Assembly: GCA_023428265.1 (NCBI GenBank)
Contig: JAEYYW010000116.1
Location: 1 to 58,711, forward strand
DNA from: Bacillota bacterium
Lineage (GTDB): Bacteria > Bacillota > Clostridia > Christensenellales > UMGS416
Length of the DNA stretch: 58,711 bases
Reading direction: 5' to 3'
Part shown: piece after piece, positions 32,750-41,435 of the stretch
Numbering within the stretch: the stretch's first letter is position 1
Layout of the letters: the number at the start of each line of letters is the position of its first letter
The notes under the pieces: model-generated
What the model was told of the DNA's origin: nothing
The model's database searches: none
The model's input: the letters and a program-made list of their open reading frames with translations, nothing else
Translations under genes and position numbers: made by a program

Positions 32750-34027
32750 ATGAACGAAATCAAGCGCCTGCAAGCCCTTGGAATATCCCCGGCCAACATT
32801 CTGCTGCCCCGCGAGGGCACCGACATGGAGCGTTGGGCCGCCATCGCCTGCGACCAGTATTCCTCCGAACCGGAGTATTGGGAGAAGGCCTATGCGTTTG
32901 TGGGCGGCAGCCCCTCCACGCTGAAGCTGATCATCCCCGAGGCCTATCTGGAAACGCCGCGGGCTGAGGCGCTGCAGCGCAGCACCATTGCGGAAATGCA
33001 GGCCTATCTGGACGGCGGCGTGCTGCGGGAGATCACCGAAAGCTTCGTGTATGTGGAGCGCAAGACGCCTCATGCCGAATGCCGCCGGGGGCTCGTGGCC
33101 GCCTTTGACCTGGAGAAGTATGAGTTTGCACCGGGCAACCAAATGCCCATCCGAGCCACCGAGGGCACGATCCTCTCGCGCCTCCCGCCGAGGATGGCTG
33201 TGCGCAAGCAAGCGGCGCTGGAGTGCCCCCATGTGATGATTCTGATTGACGACCCCGGCCGCACCGTGATCGAGCCGCTGGCCGGGCGGAAGGGCGATCT
33301 GCAGCCGCTGTATGCCACAGAACTGATGGCGGGGGCCGGCAGCGTGGCCGGCTGGCGGGTGAGCGGCGCGGAGCGCTTCGTACCCATCGCTGCGGCTCTG
33401 GAGGCTCTGGCGGAGAAGGGCGGCATGCTCTTTGCCGTGGGCGACGGCAACCACTCTCTGGCCACGGCCAAGGCCTGCTGGGACGAGCTGAAGCCCACGC
33501 TCACCGAGGCGGAGCGGGAAACCCATCCGGCCCGCTGGGCGCTGGCGGAGCTGGTGAACATCCATGACGAGGGCTTGCAGTTTCACCCGATCCACCGCGT
33601 GGTGTTCCGCGCAGACCCGGTGGAACTGGTGGCGATGCTGCTCTGGGAAATGAACAAGCGGGGCTGGGCCGCCTCGATGGGCGAGGAGCCCGCCGGAGCC
33701 CAGTCCATTGAATACTCCTGCGCGCAGGACCACGGCTGGATCAACGTGGCCAGGCCCGAAAGCCCGCTGGCCTGCGGCACGCTGCAGCAGGCGCTGGACG
33801 CTGTGCTGCCCACGTTTGCCGGCGCCGCGCTGGATTATGTGCACGGCGACGGGTCGGCAGTGGCGCTGGGCCACCAGGAGGGCAACATCGCGCTGCTGCT
33901 GCAAGCGATGGACAAAGCGGAGCTTTTCCCCGCCGTGGAGCGGCTGGGCGTGCTGCCGCGCAAGGCCTTTTCCATGGGCGAGGCCGATGAAAAGCGCTTC
34001 TATCTGGAGTGCCGCAAAATCCGTTAA
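32750..34027 (+). CDS. DUF1015 family protein
   Basis: A 425-residue protein that matches the DUF1015 (SerC-associated, HTH-like) family by its start (AISPANILLP-type), AACDQYSSEP, VGDGNHSLATAKACWDEL and NIHDEGLQFHPIHRVV. Its biochemical role is not established. In many clostridia the family lies beside serine or amino-acid genes. Here it is followed by aspartokinase at 23 bases, suggesting co-expression. Confidence 0.85.
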   Translation: MNEIKRLQALGISPANILLPREGTDMERWAAIACDQYSSEPEYWEKAYAFVGGSPSTLKLIIPEAYLETPRAEALQRSTIAEMQAYLDGGVLREITESFVYVERKTPHAECRRGLVAAFDLEKYEFAPGNQMPIRATEGTILSRLPPRMAVRKQAALECPHVMILIDDPGRTVIEPLAGRKGDLQPLYATELMAGAGSVAGWRVSGAERFVPIAAALEALAEKGGMLFAVGDGNHSLATAKACWDELKPTLTEAERETHPARWALAELVNIHDEGLQFHPIHRVVFRADPVELVAMLLWEMNKRGWAASMGEEPAGAQSIEYSCAQDHGWINVARPESPLACGTLQQALDAVLPTFAGAALDYVHGDGSAVALGHQEGNIALLLQAMDKAELFPAVERLGVLPRKAFSMGEADEKRFYLECRKIR

Positions 34028-34050
34028 TCTATTTCCGAAGGGGTTTTCAT

Positions 34051-35367
34051 ATGGGTGTCAAGGCAGTGAAATTCGGCGGGTCGTCATTGGCCAGCGCCGA
34101 GCAGTTTCAAAAGGTCATCTCGATCATCCGCGCCGACCCAGCCCGCACCGTGGTGGTGCCAAGCGCGCCGGGCAAACGCTTCAGCGACGACCAGAAGGTC
34201 ACCGACATGCTCTATACCGTGCACAAAACGGCGCAATGCGGCGGTGACACGGCGGCAGAGCTTGGAGCGATCAAGGCCCGTTACGATGAAATCATCGCGG
34301 GGCTAGGCCTTGCCCTTGATCTTGCGGCGGAGTTTGAAGAAATCGCCCGAAAGCTGGCAGCGGGGGCTTCCGCCGATTATGCCGCCAGCCGCGGGGAATA
34401 TCTGAACGGCATCGTGATCGCGGCGGCGCTGGGTTTTGCCTTTCTGGACGCCGCAGAAGCGGTGTTCTTCCGCGAAAACGGCCAGCTGGATGAGGAGCGC
34501 ACCTATGCCACGCTGGGCGAAGCGCTGAAAAAGCACCCACAGGCCGTGCTGCCCGGCTTCTATGGCAGCATGCCCGACGGGAGCATCCGCACCTTTTCGC
34601 GGGGCGGCAGCGACATCACCGGGGCGTTGGCCGCCAGAGCCGCCTGCGCCGAGGTGTATGAAAACTGGACCGACGTGTCCGGAGTGCTGGCGGCGGATCC
34701 GCGCATCATCAAAAACGCCCGCACAATCAAGGCCATCACCTACAGGGAGCTCCGGGAAATGTCCTATATGGGCGCCACGGTGCTGCATGAGGACGCAATC
34801 TTCCCCGTGCGCCGGGCCGGCATCCCGATCCGCATTTTAAACACCAATGCTCCGGAAGAGCCCGGCACGCTGATCACCGCCGACTCCGCCGAAGGCGCGG
34901 CCACGATCGTGACCGGCATCGCGGGCCGCCGCGGCTTCTCGGTCATCGGAATTGAAAAGGCGATGATGAACAGCGAGCTGGGCTTTGGCCGAAGGGTGCT
35001 GCAGGTGCTGGATGAGTGCGGCATCTCCTTTGAACACCTGCCCACCGGCATCGACACACTCTCGGTGGTGGTGGAGAGCCAGTATCTGAACGGCAACCGC
35101 GACGGGATCCTCAACAACATCCGCGACGCGGTGCAGCCCGACGACATCAACTGCATCGACGGCATGGCGCTGATCGCCACGGTGGGCCGGGGCATGGTCA
35201 GCAGCAAGGGCACCGCCGCCCGCCTGTTTGGCGCGCTGGCCGCTGCCGGCATCAACATCCGCATGATCGACCAGGGCTCCAGCGAGCTCAACATCATCGT
35301 GGGCGTGGAGGAAGGCGACTTTGAGGCGGCCATCGCGGCGATTTATCGGGAGTTTATTGAAGTCTAG
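34051..35367 (+). CDS. lysC: Aspartate kinase
   Basis: The enzyme phosphorylates aspartate, the first step to lysine, threonine, methionine and diaminopimelate. The 438-residue form starts at ATG 34051 (MGVKAVKFGGSSLAS) after GAAGGGG. The N-terminal kinase domain has KFGGSS, the FSRGGSDITGALAA phosphate loop and the SGVLAADPRIIKNA region. Two ACT domains follow (about residues 290-438) and should give feedback control by lysine or threonine. It is monofunctional, with no homoserine dehydrogenase part. Confidence 0.95.
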   Translation: MGVKAVKFGGSSLASAEQFQKVISIIRADPARTVVVPSAPGKRFSDDQKVTDMLYTVHKTAQCGGDTAAELGAIKARYDEIIAGLGLALDLAAEFEEIARKLAAGASADYAASRGEYLNGIVIAAALGFAFLDAAEAVFFRENGQLDEERTYATLGEALKKHPQAVLPGFYGSMPDGSIRTFSRGGSDITGALAARAACAEVYENWTDVSGVLAADPRIIKNARTIKAITYRELREMSYMGATVLHEDAIFPVRRAGIPIRILNTNAPEEPGTLITADSAEGAATIVTGIAGRRGFSVIGIEKAMMNSELGFGRRVLQVLDECGISFEHLPTGIDTLSVVVESQYLNGNRDGILNNIRDAVQPDDINCIDGMALIATVGRGMVSSKGTAARLFGALAAAGINIRMIDQGSSELNIIVGVEEGDFEAAIAAIYREFIEV

Positions 35368-35453
35368 TACTTTTGTGTGGCAAAAGTACCATGCGCATCG
35401 CCTTGCTTGCGTCCAGCAAGCTGGTCATGCCATATGGCATGACCTGGCGATGC
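35367..35453. repeat. Hairpin plus free-standing family D three-way junction
   Basis: GTACTTTTG/CAAAAGTAC lies just after the lysC stop. Then TGCGCA leads into outer stem GCATCGCC/GGCGATGC (35395-35402, 35446-35453) enclosing CTTGCT/AGCAAG and the 22-base palindrome GGTCATGCCAT/ATGGCATGACC. The plan is that of the inserts at 9543-9599 and 46574-46630, with different but complementary stem sequences. The third hairpin is missing here. Confidence 0.75.
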
Positions 35454-35510
35454 TAGAACCCCCTTAAGAGCCGGAACGACGATTTATTAATGCTTGAACA
35501 ACCGACTCCC

Positions 35511-35580
35511 CACCCCCTTTGTTTTTGCCGAAGGCAAAAATTCAAGGGGGGATGCCCCCGCAGGGGCAGGGGGGATTTTA
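35511..35580. repeat. Family A half-element upstream of the AEC transporter
   Basis: It has the TTTTTGCC/GGCAAAAA module and a GCCCC-CGCA-GGGGC stem between G6 tracts. Its right edge runs into the AAGGAG ribosome binding site of the next gene. Confidence 0.75.
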
Positions 35581-35592
35581 AGGAGATCGTTT

Positions 35593-36555
35593 ATGGACAT
35601 CCTGACCGTGCTGCGCTCGCTGGGCAGCGTGGCGGTCATCCTGGTCCTGGTGGGCCTGGGCGTTTTCGTGGATAAGAAGAACTGGTTCCCCGGTGAAAGC
35701 TGGCGGGGATTGGGCAATCTGGTGGTCAACATCGCCATGCCCTGCTCGGCCTTCTACTATATTGCCAGCCCCACCGACGGGTTCACCAGGCAATCGCTGG
35801 CCGAAGCGGGCCTGGGCATGCTGGCCTATGGCGTGATGATGCTGGTGATCTGGCTGCTGGCGCTGGGCGGCGCGGCTGTTTTCAAGATGGACAAAAACCG
35901 CCGGGGCACGTTTGCAGCAATGGCGGCCTTTTCCAACACCGTGTTCATCGGCCTGCCGATGACGGCCATGCTGTTTGGCGACGGCGCGGTCAAATATGCC
36001 TTTATGGCCTTTTTGCCCAACACGCTGCTGTTTTGGACGGTGGGCGTGTTCGCGATCCGCCGTGACGGAGAGCCGGGCGCGTCGTTCTTCTCCAAGGGCT
36101 GGTACAAACGGTTGCTGAACCCGGCGCTGGCCGCCACGCTGCTGGGGCTCGCGCTGGTGCTGCTGGGCATCAAGCCCCCCACGCTGCTGCTGCAGGGCGT
36201 GCGCACAGTGAGCGGCATGGTGTCGCCGGTGGCGCTCATTTTCTGCGGTATCCTGCTGAGCCGCATGGGTTTGAAGAACCTCAAAATCAAAACAAGCCAG
36301 TTTGCCGTGATGTTTTTCCGGTTTGCGGCCTCCCCCGTGATCACCTATCTGGTGCTCACCGCGGTGGGCGCCGGCGATATGATGACCCGCGTGCTGATCG
36401 CGCAGGCCTCCATGCCAGTGATGTCGCAAACCACAATCATCGCCGGCCTCTACCGCGCCGATGCCGATTATGCCGCCACCGGCTTCATGCTGACCACGGT
36501 GGCGTCGGTTGTGGCGATGCCGTTGATCATGGCGTTGATGGATTTGGTGATGTGA
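35593..36555 (+). CDS. AEC (auxin efflux carrier) family transporter
   Basis: A 320-residue inner-membrane transporter starting at ATG 35593, seven bases after AAGGAG. About ten hydrophobic helices are seen, with the family pattern of an N-terminal domain (GLGNLVVNIAMPCSAFYYIAS), a central FSNTVFIGLPM motif and a C-terminal half repeating the fold (QASMPVMSQTTIIAGLY). Bacterial members export or exchange organic acids such as malate or malonate; the substrate is unknown here. Confidence 0.9.
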   Translation: MDILTVLRSLGSVAVILVLVGLGVFVDKKNWFPGESWRGLGNLVVNIAMPCSAFYYIASPTDGFTRQSLAEAGLGMLAYGVMMLVIWLLALGGAAVFKMDKNRRGTFAAMAAFSNTVFIGLPMTAMLFGDGAVKYAFMAFLPNTLLFWTVGVFAIRRDGEPGASFFSKGWYKRLLNPALAATLLGLALVLLGIKPPTLLLQGVRTVSGMVSPVALIFCGILLSRMGLKNLKIKTSQFAVMFFRFAASPVITYLVLTAVGAGDMMTRVLIAQASMPVMSQTTIIAGLYRADADYAATGFMLTTVASVVAMPLIMALMDLVM

Positions 36556-36556
36556 T

Positions 36557-36727
36557 TACTCCCTCCGGCGGCTTCGCCGCCACCTCCCTCATTTACCCCC
36601 ACCGCCTGCGGCGGTGTCACCCCTAAAAGGGTGATATGGAGGGAGGCAAGTGCGTCAATGTCAGTATAATCGGGTGCAACTTGTCCCCCTCATTGAGGGG
36701 GATGCCGCCAGTGGCGGCAGGTGGAGT
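36557..36727. repeat. Family B repeat with extra hairpins inserted
   Basis: The left arm has GGCGGC-TTC-GCCGCC where other copies have GCCCCC/GGGGGC. The CCTCCCTC/GAGGGAGG stem, which elsewhere has a three-base loop, here encloses about 45 extra bases folding into CACCGCC-TGC-GGCGGTG and TCACCC/GGGTGA. The right arm has CCCCCTC/GAGGGGG and a GCCGCC-AGT-GGCGGC terminal stem. It lies just after the transporter stop and fills half of the 333-base gap before purL. Confidence 0.75.
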
Positions 36728-36804
36728 TGCACGGACTCTCGCAATGTTTACCCTTTATTGTGCGTTTTGCTTGAATGTTTGCAAATCCTCACGAAAATCT
36801 TTCA

Positions 36805-36855
36805 TTTACAGATCAAAAAAACAGGTTATAATAGTGTGGTCGGGAGAAATCCCGA
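36805..36855 (+). promoter_or_regulatory. purL promoter and 5' untranslated hairpin
   Basis: TTTACA (36805-36810), 16 bases, TATAAT (36827-36832). The transcript would start near 36839, where TCGGGA-GAAA-TCCCGA (36840-36855) forms a compact hairpin with a GNRA tetraloop. It is too short for a purine riboswitch and may stabilise the mRNA. Confidence 0.75.
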
Positions 36856-36888
36856 ACATTTATTAAGTTTTTACGCGGAGGGTTCGGC

Positions 36889-39800
36889 ATGCCGGCTGTG
36901 AGAAGGCTGTTTGTGGAGAAAAAACCGGGGTTCGACGGCGCGGCGAAAGCCCTGCGGCACGACCTCCGGCACACGCTGGGGATCCTATCGCTGGAGCATG
37001 TGCGCGTGGTGCTGCGCTACGACGTGGCCGGCCTTTCCGACGCCGACTGGGAGAAGGCCAAAAGCGCCGTGTTTTCCGAGGCGGCGGTGGATGAGCTCAC
37101 CGAAGGCGTGCTGAACACCGGAGATGCCGTCGTGTTCGCCGTGGAATACCTGCCGGGGCAGTTTGACCAGCGGGCCGATTCGGCGGCACAGTGTGTGCAG
37201 CTGTTGACCCAGGGTGAACCGCCGGAGGTGCGCTGCGCCACAGTCTATTTGCTCAGCGGCAGCCTTTCCCAAGAGGATGTGGCCCGAATCAAGGGCTATC
37301 TGATCAACCCGGTGGACAGCCGCGAGGCCGACCTTGCGCTGCCGGACCATCTGGGGCTGGACCTGGAAACCCCCGCCGATGTGGAGTTGCTCACAGGCTT
37401 CCGGGACCTGAGCATCGAAGGCATCGCGGCCATGCACAAGGAAATGGGCATGGCGATGAGCGTGACAGACCTCCAATTTGTGCAGCAGTATTACAGTAAC
37501 GAAGAGCGGCGCGACCCCACGATCAGCGAGATCCGGGTGATGGACACCTATTGGTCCGACCACTGCCGCCACACCACCTTTTTGACCGAGCTCAATGACG
37601 TGCAGTTTGCCGACGGCACCGCCGCGGACCCGATCCGCCGGGCCTGGCAGGCCTATCAGACCGGGCGGGCGGAGGTGTATGCCGGGCGGAAAGCGAAGCC
37701 GGTGTGCCTGATGGACGTGGCCACGATGGGCATGAAGCTGCTGAAACAGCAGGGAAAGCTCAAAGACCTGGATGAGTCCGACGAGATCAACGCCTGCAGC
37801 ATTGAGGCCGACGTGGATGTGGACGGCAAGCCGCAGCGCTGGCTCATTGAGTTTAAGAACGAGACCCACAACCACCCCACAGAAATCGAGCCCTTCGGCG
37901 GCGCGGCCACCTGCTTGGGCGGGGCGATCCGCGATCCGCTCTCCATGCGGGCCTATGTGTATCAGGCCATGCGCGTGACCGGCGCTGCCGACCCGCGCAC
38001 GCCTTTGAAAGACACAATCCCCGGCAAGCTGCCGCAACGGAAGATCACCAGAGAAGCCGCCCACGGCTATTCCAGTTACGGCAACCAGATCGGCCTGGCC
38101 ACCGGGCAGGTGACGGAGTTCTACCACCCCGGTTATGCCGCCAAGCGCATGGAGCTGGGTGCGGTGATCGGCGCGGCCCCGAAGGCCAATGTGCGCCGCG
38201 AGGAACCCACCCCCGGCGATGTGGTGCTGCTGGTGGGCGGCCGCACCGGCCGCGATGGCTGCGGCGGCGCCACAGGCTCCAGCAAGGCCCACAACGAGGA
38301 GAGCATTGCCAAATGCGGCGCCGAGGTGCAGAAGGGCAACCCCCCCACCGAGCGCAAGCTGCAGCGGCTTTTCCGCAACCCCGCCGCCCAGCGGCTCATC
38401 AAGCGCTGCAATGACTTCGGGGCCGGCGGCGTGTGCGTGGCCATCGGCGAGCTGGCCGACGGCCTGGACATTGACCTGGACGCCGTGCCCAAAAAGTATG
38501 AGGGGCTGGACGGCACCGAGCTTGCCATCAGCGAGTCGCAGGAGCGCATGGCCGTGGTCGTGAGCGCCGAAGACGCGCAGGCCTTTGCAGAGCTGGCCGA
38601 CGGAGAAAACCTGGAAGCAACCCCGGTGGCAATTGTTACAGACACCGGCCGCCTGCGCATGACCTGGCGCGGGCAGCGCATCATTGATATTTCCCGGGAA
38701 TTTCTCAACACCAACGGCGCACCGCAGAGCGCCGCGGCATCTGTTGCTGCGCCGGATGTTTCGTCATATTTTGGCAATGGACAATCCTGCGAGATTGCCA
38801 ATGTGGCGTACGCAGCGAACGTTAGCCCATTTCATCTGTTCAAAAAAGAAAATAAGCCCACTCGTGTAGGGGCCGGGCTCTGTACCGGCCCCAATGGTGG
38901 TGGATTCGTCAACTCATTGTTAACCCGCCTTGCAGACCTCAACGAATGCAGTCAGCGGGGCCTTATTGAAATGTTTGACAGCACCATCGGCGCGGGCTCG
39001 GTGTTGATGCCCTTTGGCGGCAAGCGCCAACTAACGCCGGCGCAGGCCATGGCGGCGCTGGTGCCGGTGGAAGGCGGCAGGACTGACACCTGCACCGTGA
39101 TGGCCCATGGCTTCTATCCGAACCTTTCCAGCCTGAGCCCCTTCCACGGCGCCGTCTACGCGGTGCTGGAATCGCTGGCCCGGGTGGCGGCCGCCGGCGG
39201 CGACGCCGCCAAAAGCTGGCTGACGCTGCAGGAATACTTCGAACGGCTGGGCGGCGACCGGGCCCGCTGGGGCAAGCCGCTGGCGGCGCTGCTGGGCGCT
39301 TATTGGGCCCAGGTGAATCTTGATGTGGCGGCCATCGGCGGCAAAGACAGCATGTCCGGCAGCTTCCGTGACATGGACGTGCCGCCCACGCTGGTGAGCT
39401 TCGCCGTGTGCGTCTCCAAAGCGGAGCACACGATCTCCGCCGAGTTCAAACAGCCCGGCTCCGCCGTTGTGCTGCTGAGGCAGCCCCGCGATCCATTCGG
39501 CCTGCCGGATTTCGCAGCGTTCCGAGCCAACTGCGCCGCCGTGACCAACGCCATTGCAAATGGGTCTGTGCTGGCCGCCCACACCGTGGGCGAAGGCGGC
39601 GCCGCCACCGTTATCGCCAAGATGGCATTGGGCAACGGCATCGGCGCGACGCTTTTGGCAAGCCCCGACGGGCTCTTTGCACCGGAGCTGGGCAGCTTCG
39701 TGCTGGAAGTGGCACAGGGAGCCGACTTATCAAAACTCTTCGCAGGGTTGGCATATGACGTTATTGGCACCACAACGGCAGAGGAAGCACTCACGTTGGG

Positions 39801-40749
39801 CGGTGAAACGGTCTCGCTCGTGGAGATCCAGAGCGCATGGGAGGCCCCGCTGGAGCCCATCTTCCCCACCGTGGCCGAGGGCGGCAGCGGTGCGATCCAG
39901 AGCGCCCATTACACCACCCGCAGCACCAGAAAGCCCAGGGTTTCCGTCGCCCGGCCCAGGGTGCTGATCCCTGTTTTCCCCGGCACCAACTGTGAGATTG
40001 ACACGGCCAAGGCCTTTGAGAAAGCCGGCGCCGTGGCTGATGTATTCGTGGTGCGCAACCTCTCAAGCGCGGCCATCACCGAGAGCATGGCGTTGCTGGC
40101 CAAAAAGATCGGCCAGAGCCAGATCATCTGCCTGCCCGGCGGCTTTTCAGCCGGCGACGAGCCCGACGGCTCCGGCAAGTTCATCGCCGCGCTGCTGCGG
40201 GAGCCCGGCGTGTCTGAAGCGATCGCCGATCTGTTGGGCCGCCGCGACGGGCTGATGCTGGGCATCTGCAACGGCTTTCAGGCGCTGATCAAGCTGGGCC
40301 TGGTGCCCTATGGCGAGATACGCCCCATGAGTGCGGAAAGCCCCACGCTCACCTTCAACGCCATCGGCAGGCACCAGTCGCGGCTGTTCCGCGCGATGGC
40401 GGTGTCGGTGAAGTCACCCTGGATGGCGGGCCTCCGCTGCGGCGATGTGATCACAACAGCCATTAGCCATGGCGAAGGCCGTTTCGTGTGCAGCCAGGAA
40501 GAGTTTGACCGGCTGCTGGCCAACGGCCAGATCGCGATGCAATATGTGGACGAGAGCGGCAAGCCCACCTATGACACGCTCCACAACCCCAACGGCTCTT
40601 TCCACGCCGTGGAGGCCATCACCAGCCCCGACGGACGGGTGCTGGGCAAGATGGGCCACAACGAGCGGGCGGCGGAGCATTGCTTCCGCAACGTGCCGGG
40701 CAGGTATGACAGCGGCATCTTTGAGGCAGGGGTGCGGTATTACGAGTAG
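36889..40749 (+). CDS. purL: Phosphoribosylformylglycinamidine synthase, single-chain
   Basis: The enzyme makes FGAM from FGAR, glutamine and ATP in purine synthesis. The 1286-residue protein joins the synthetase to a C-terminal glutaminase, as in the clostridial single-chain type. Seen: MDTYWSDHCRHTTF, FKNETHNHPTEIEPFGGAATCLGGAIRD, FDSTIGAGSVLMPFGG, IGGKDSMSGSF, and a glutaminase with VLIPVFPGTNCE and the catalytic cysteine in GICNGFQ. Residues about 622-672, between REFLNTNG and LNECSQRGL, are longer than I expect for the family by roughly 30 residues; they are AT-richer and contain a family C repeat. GGAGG precedes the ATG. Confidence 0.95.
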   Translation: MPAVRRLFVEKKPGFDGAAKALRHDLRHTLGILSLEHVRVVLRYDVAGLSDADWEKAKSAVFSEAAVDELTEGVLNTGDAVVFAVEYLPGQFDQRADSAAQCVQLLTQGEPPEVRCATVYLLSGSLSQEDVARIKGYLINPVDSREADLALPDHLGLDLETPADVELLTGFRDLSIEGIAAMHKEMGMAMSVTDLQFVQQYYSNEERRDPTISEIRVMDTYWSDHCRHTTFLTELNDVQFADGTAADPIRRAWQAYQTGRAEVYAGRKAKPVCLMDVATMGMKLLKQQGKLKDLDESDEINACSIEADVDVDGKPQRWLIEFKNETHNHPTEIEPFGGAATCLGGAIRDPLSMRAYVYQAMRVTGAADPRTPLKDTIPGKLPQRKITREAAHGYSSYGNQIGLATGQVTEFYHPGYAAKRMELGAVIGAAPKANVRREEPTPGDVVLLVGGRTGRDGCGGATGSSKAHNEESIAKCGAEVQKGNPPTERKLQRLFRNPAAQRLIKRCNDFGAGGVCVAIGELADGLDIDLDAVPKKYEGLDGTELAISESQERMAVVVSAEDAQAFAELADGENLEATPVAIVTDTGRLRMTWRGQRIIDISREFLNTNGAPQSAAASVAAPDVSSYFGNGQSCEIANVAYAANVSPFHLFKKENKPTRVGAGLCTGPNGGGFVNSLLTRLADLNECSQRGLIEMFDSTIGAGSVLMPFGGKRQLTPAQAMAALVPVEGGRTDTCTVMAHGFYPNLSSLSPFHGAVYAVLESLARVAAAGGDAAKSWLTLQEYFERLGGDRARWGKPLAALLGAYWAQVNLDVAAIGGKDSMSGSFRDMDVPPTLVSFAVCVSKAEHTISAEFKQPGSAVVLLRQPRDPFGLPDFAAFRANCAAVTNAIANGSVLAAHTVGEGGAATVIAKMALGNGIGATLLASPDGLFAPELGSFVLEVAQGADLSKLFAGLAYDVIGTTTAEEALTLGGETVSLVEIQSAWEAPLEPIFPTVAEGGSGAIQSAHYTTRSTRKPRVSVARPRVLIPVFPGTNCEIDTAKAFEKAGAVADVFVVRNLSSAAITESMALLAKKIGQSQIICLPGGFSAGDEPDGSGKFIAALLREPGVSEAIADLLGRRDGLMLGICNGFQALIKLGLVPYGEIRPMSAESPTLTFNAIGRHQSRLFRAMAVSVKSPWMAGLRCGDVITTAISHGEGRFVCSQEEFDRLLANGQIAMQYVDESGKPTYDTLHNPNGSFHAVEAITSPDGRVLGKMGHNERAAEHCFRNVPGRYDSGIFEAGVRYYE
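38866..38892. repeat. Family C palindromic repeat inside purL
   Basis: GTAGGGGCCGGGC...TACCGGCCCC is read in frame as RVGAGLCTGPNG. It matches intergenic family C copies at 9668 and 9704. No stop codon is introduced. Confidence 0.8.
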
Positions 40750-40783
40750 GCAGTAGTCAGTAGTCAGTAGTCAGTAGATAGAA
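40743..40783. repeat. CAGTAGT tandem repeat at the purL 3' end
   Basis: The purL stop TAG is embedded in GAGTAGGCAGTAG and is followed by about four CAGTAGT units. Confidence 0.8.
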
Positions 40784-40837
40784 GTTGAGAGTAGATCGCT
40801 GGCTGTAGTAATTGAAAGTGTACCTCATAAAACAGCA

Positions 40838-40866
40838 AAAGCGCGGCGCACCCGCGCTTTCTTCAT
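40838..40866. terminator. Bidirectional terminator between purL and 40882
   Basis: A 9-bp stem AAAGCGCGG/CCGCGCTTT around CGCAC, followed by CTTCTT on the plus strand and GCTGTTTT on the minus strand. It serves the convergent genes. Confidence 0.8.
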
Positions 40867-40881
40867 GGGGATTGCCAGGGA

Positions 40882-41217
40882 TTATTTTCCAAGCTTGCGC
40901 AGCAGCTCCCTGCGGCGCCGCTCCAGGTGATAGATGGACTGGATGCAGTCATCAGTCTGGCGGCTCAGGCGCATGATCTCAGTGCCGCGATCCTCACGGC
41001 CATTGTCATAATGGCACATATCGCAGCGAAAAACGGCATAGCGCACGCCCAACTCATCGGAAAGGCGCTTCACTCTGGCGCTTGTGTCTTCGATCTCCTG
41101 CTCCACTCTTCTCAACTCTCTGATCTGTTCGGCAGCGGCGACTTCACCCATTCGGAGGGAAGTCCTCTTCGGCGCAATAAGCCTGCCCGACTGCCTCATT
41201 CTGCCAGAAAGAATCAT
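40882..41217 (-). CDS. Small helical protein of unknown function
   Basis: A 111-residue protein starting at ATG 41217, six bases after AAGGAG. It is highly charged and heptad-like (EQIRELRRVEQEIEDTSARVKRLSDELG), predicting a coiled coil, with a CDMCHYDNG segment near the middle and an arginine-rich end (HLERRRRELLRKLGK). No family is recognised. The AT-rich sequence upstream (41218-41435) holds only its likely promoter and no other gene. Confidence 0.7.
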   Translation of the reverse strand: MILSGRMRQSGRLIAPKRTSLRMGEVAAAEQIRELRRVEQEIEDTSARVKRLSDELGVRYAVFRCDMCHYDNGREDRGTEIMRLSRQTDDCIQSIYHLERRRRELLRKLGK

Positions 41218-41435
41218 TTTATACTCCTTATAGTATAGTTCACATGCAAAATATACAATATCTAGCACATCTATAGCATACAATAATCAAATGCCTGATG
41301 CAATGTCTTTTATTGCTACATTTTGTAGAAATCACGAATCGTTTCTTATATTTTTATAAACAGAGCAACATATTCAGACGGGGTTCTTCATAAATCCACA
41401 CCGCCCGAATCGCGCAGGTTGACCGACAGGTGAAA

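Noticed and set aside
36700..36888. Purine riboswitch upstream of purL
   Set aside because: The 5' untranslated region is only about 50 bases, with one six-base hairpin; there is no room for the aptamer.
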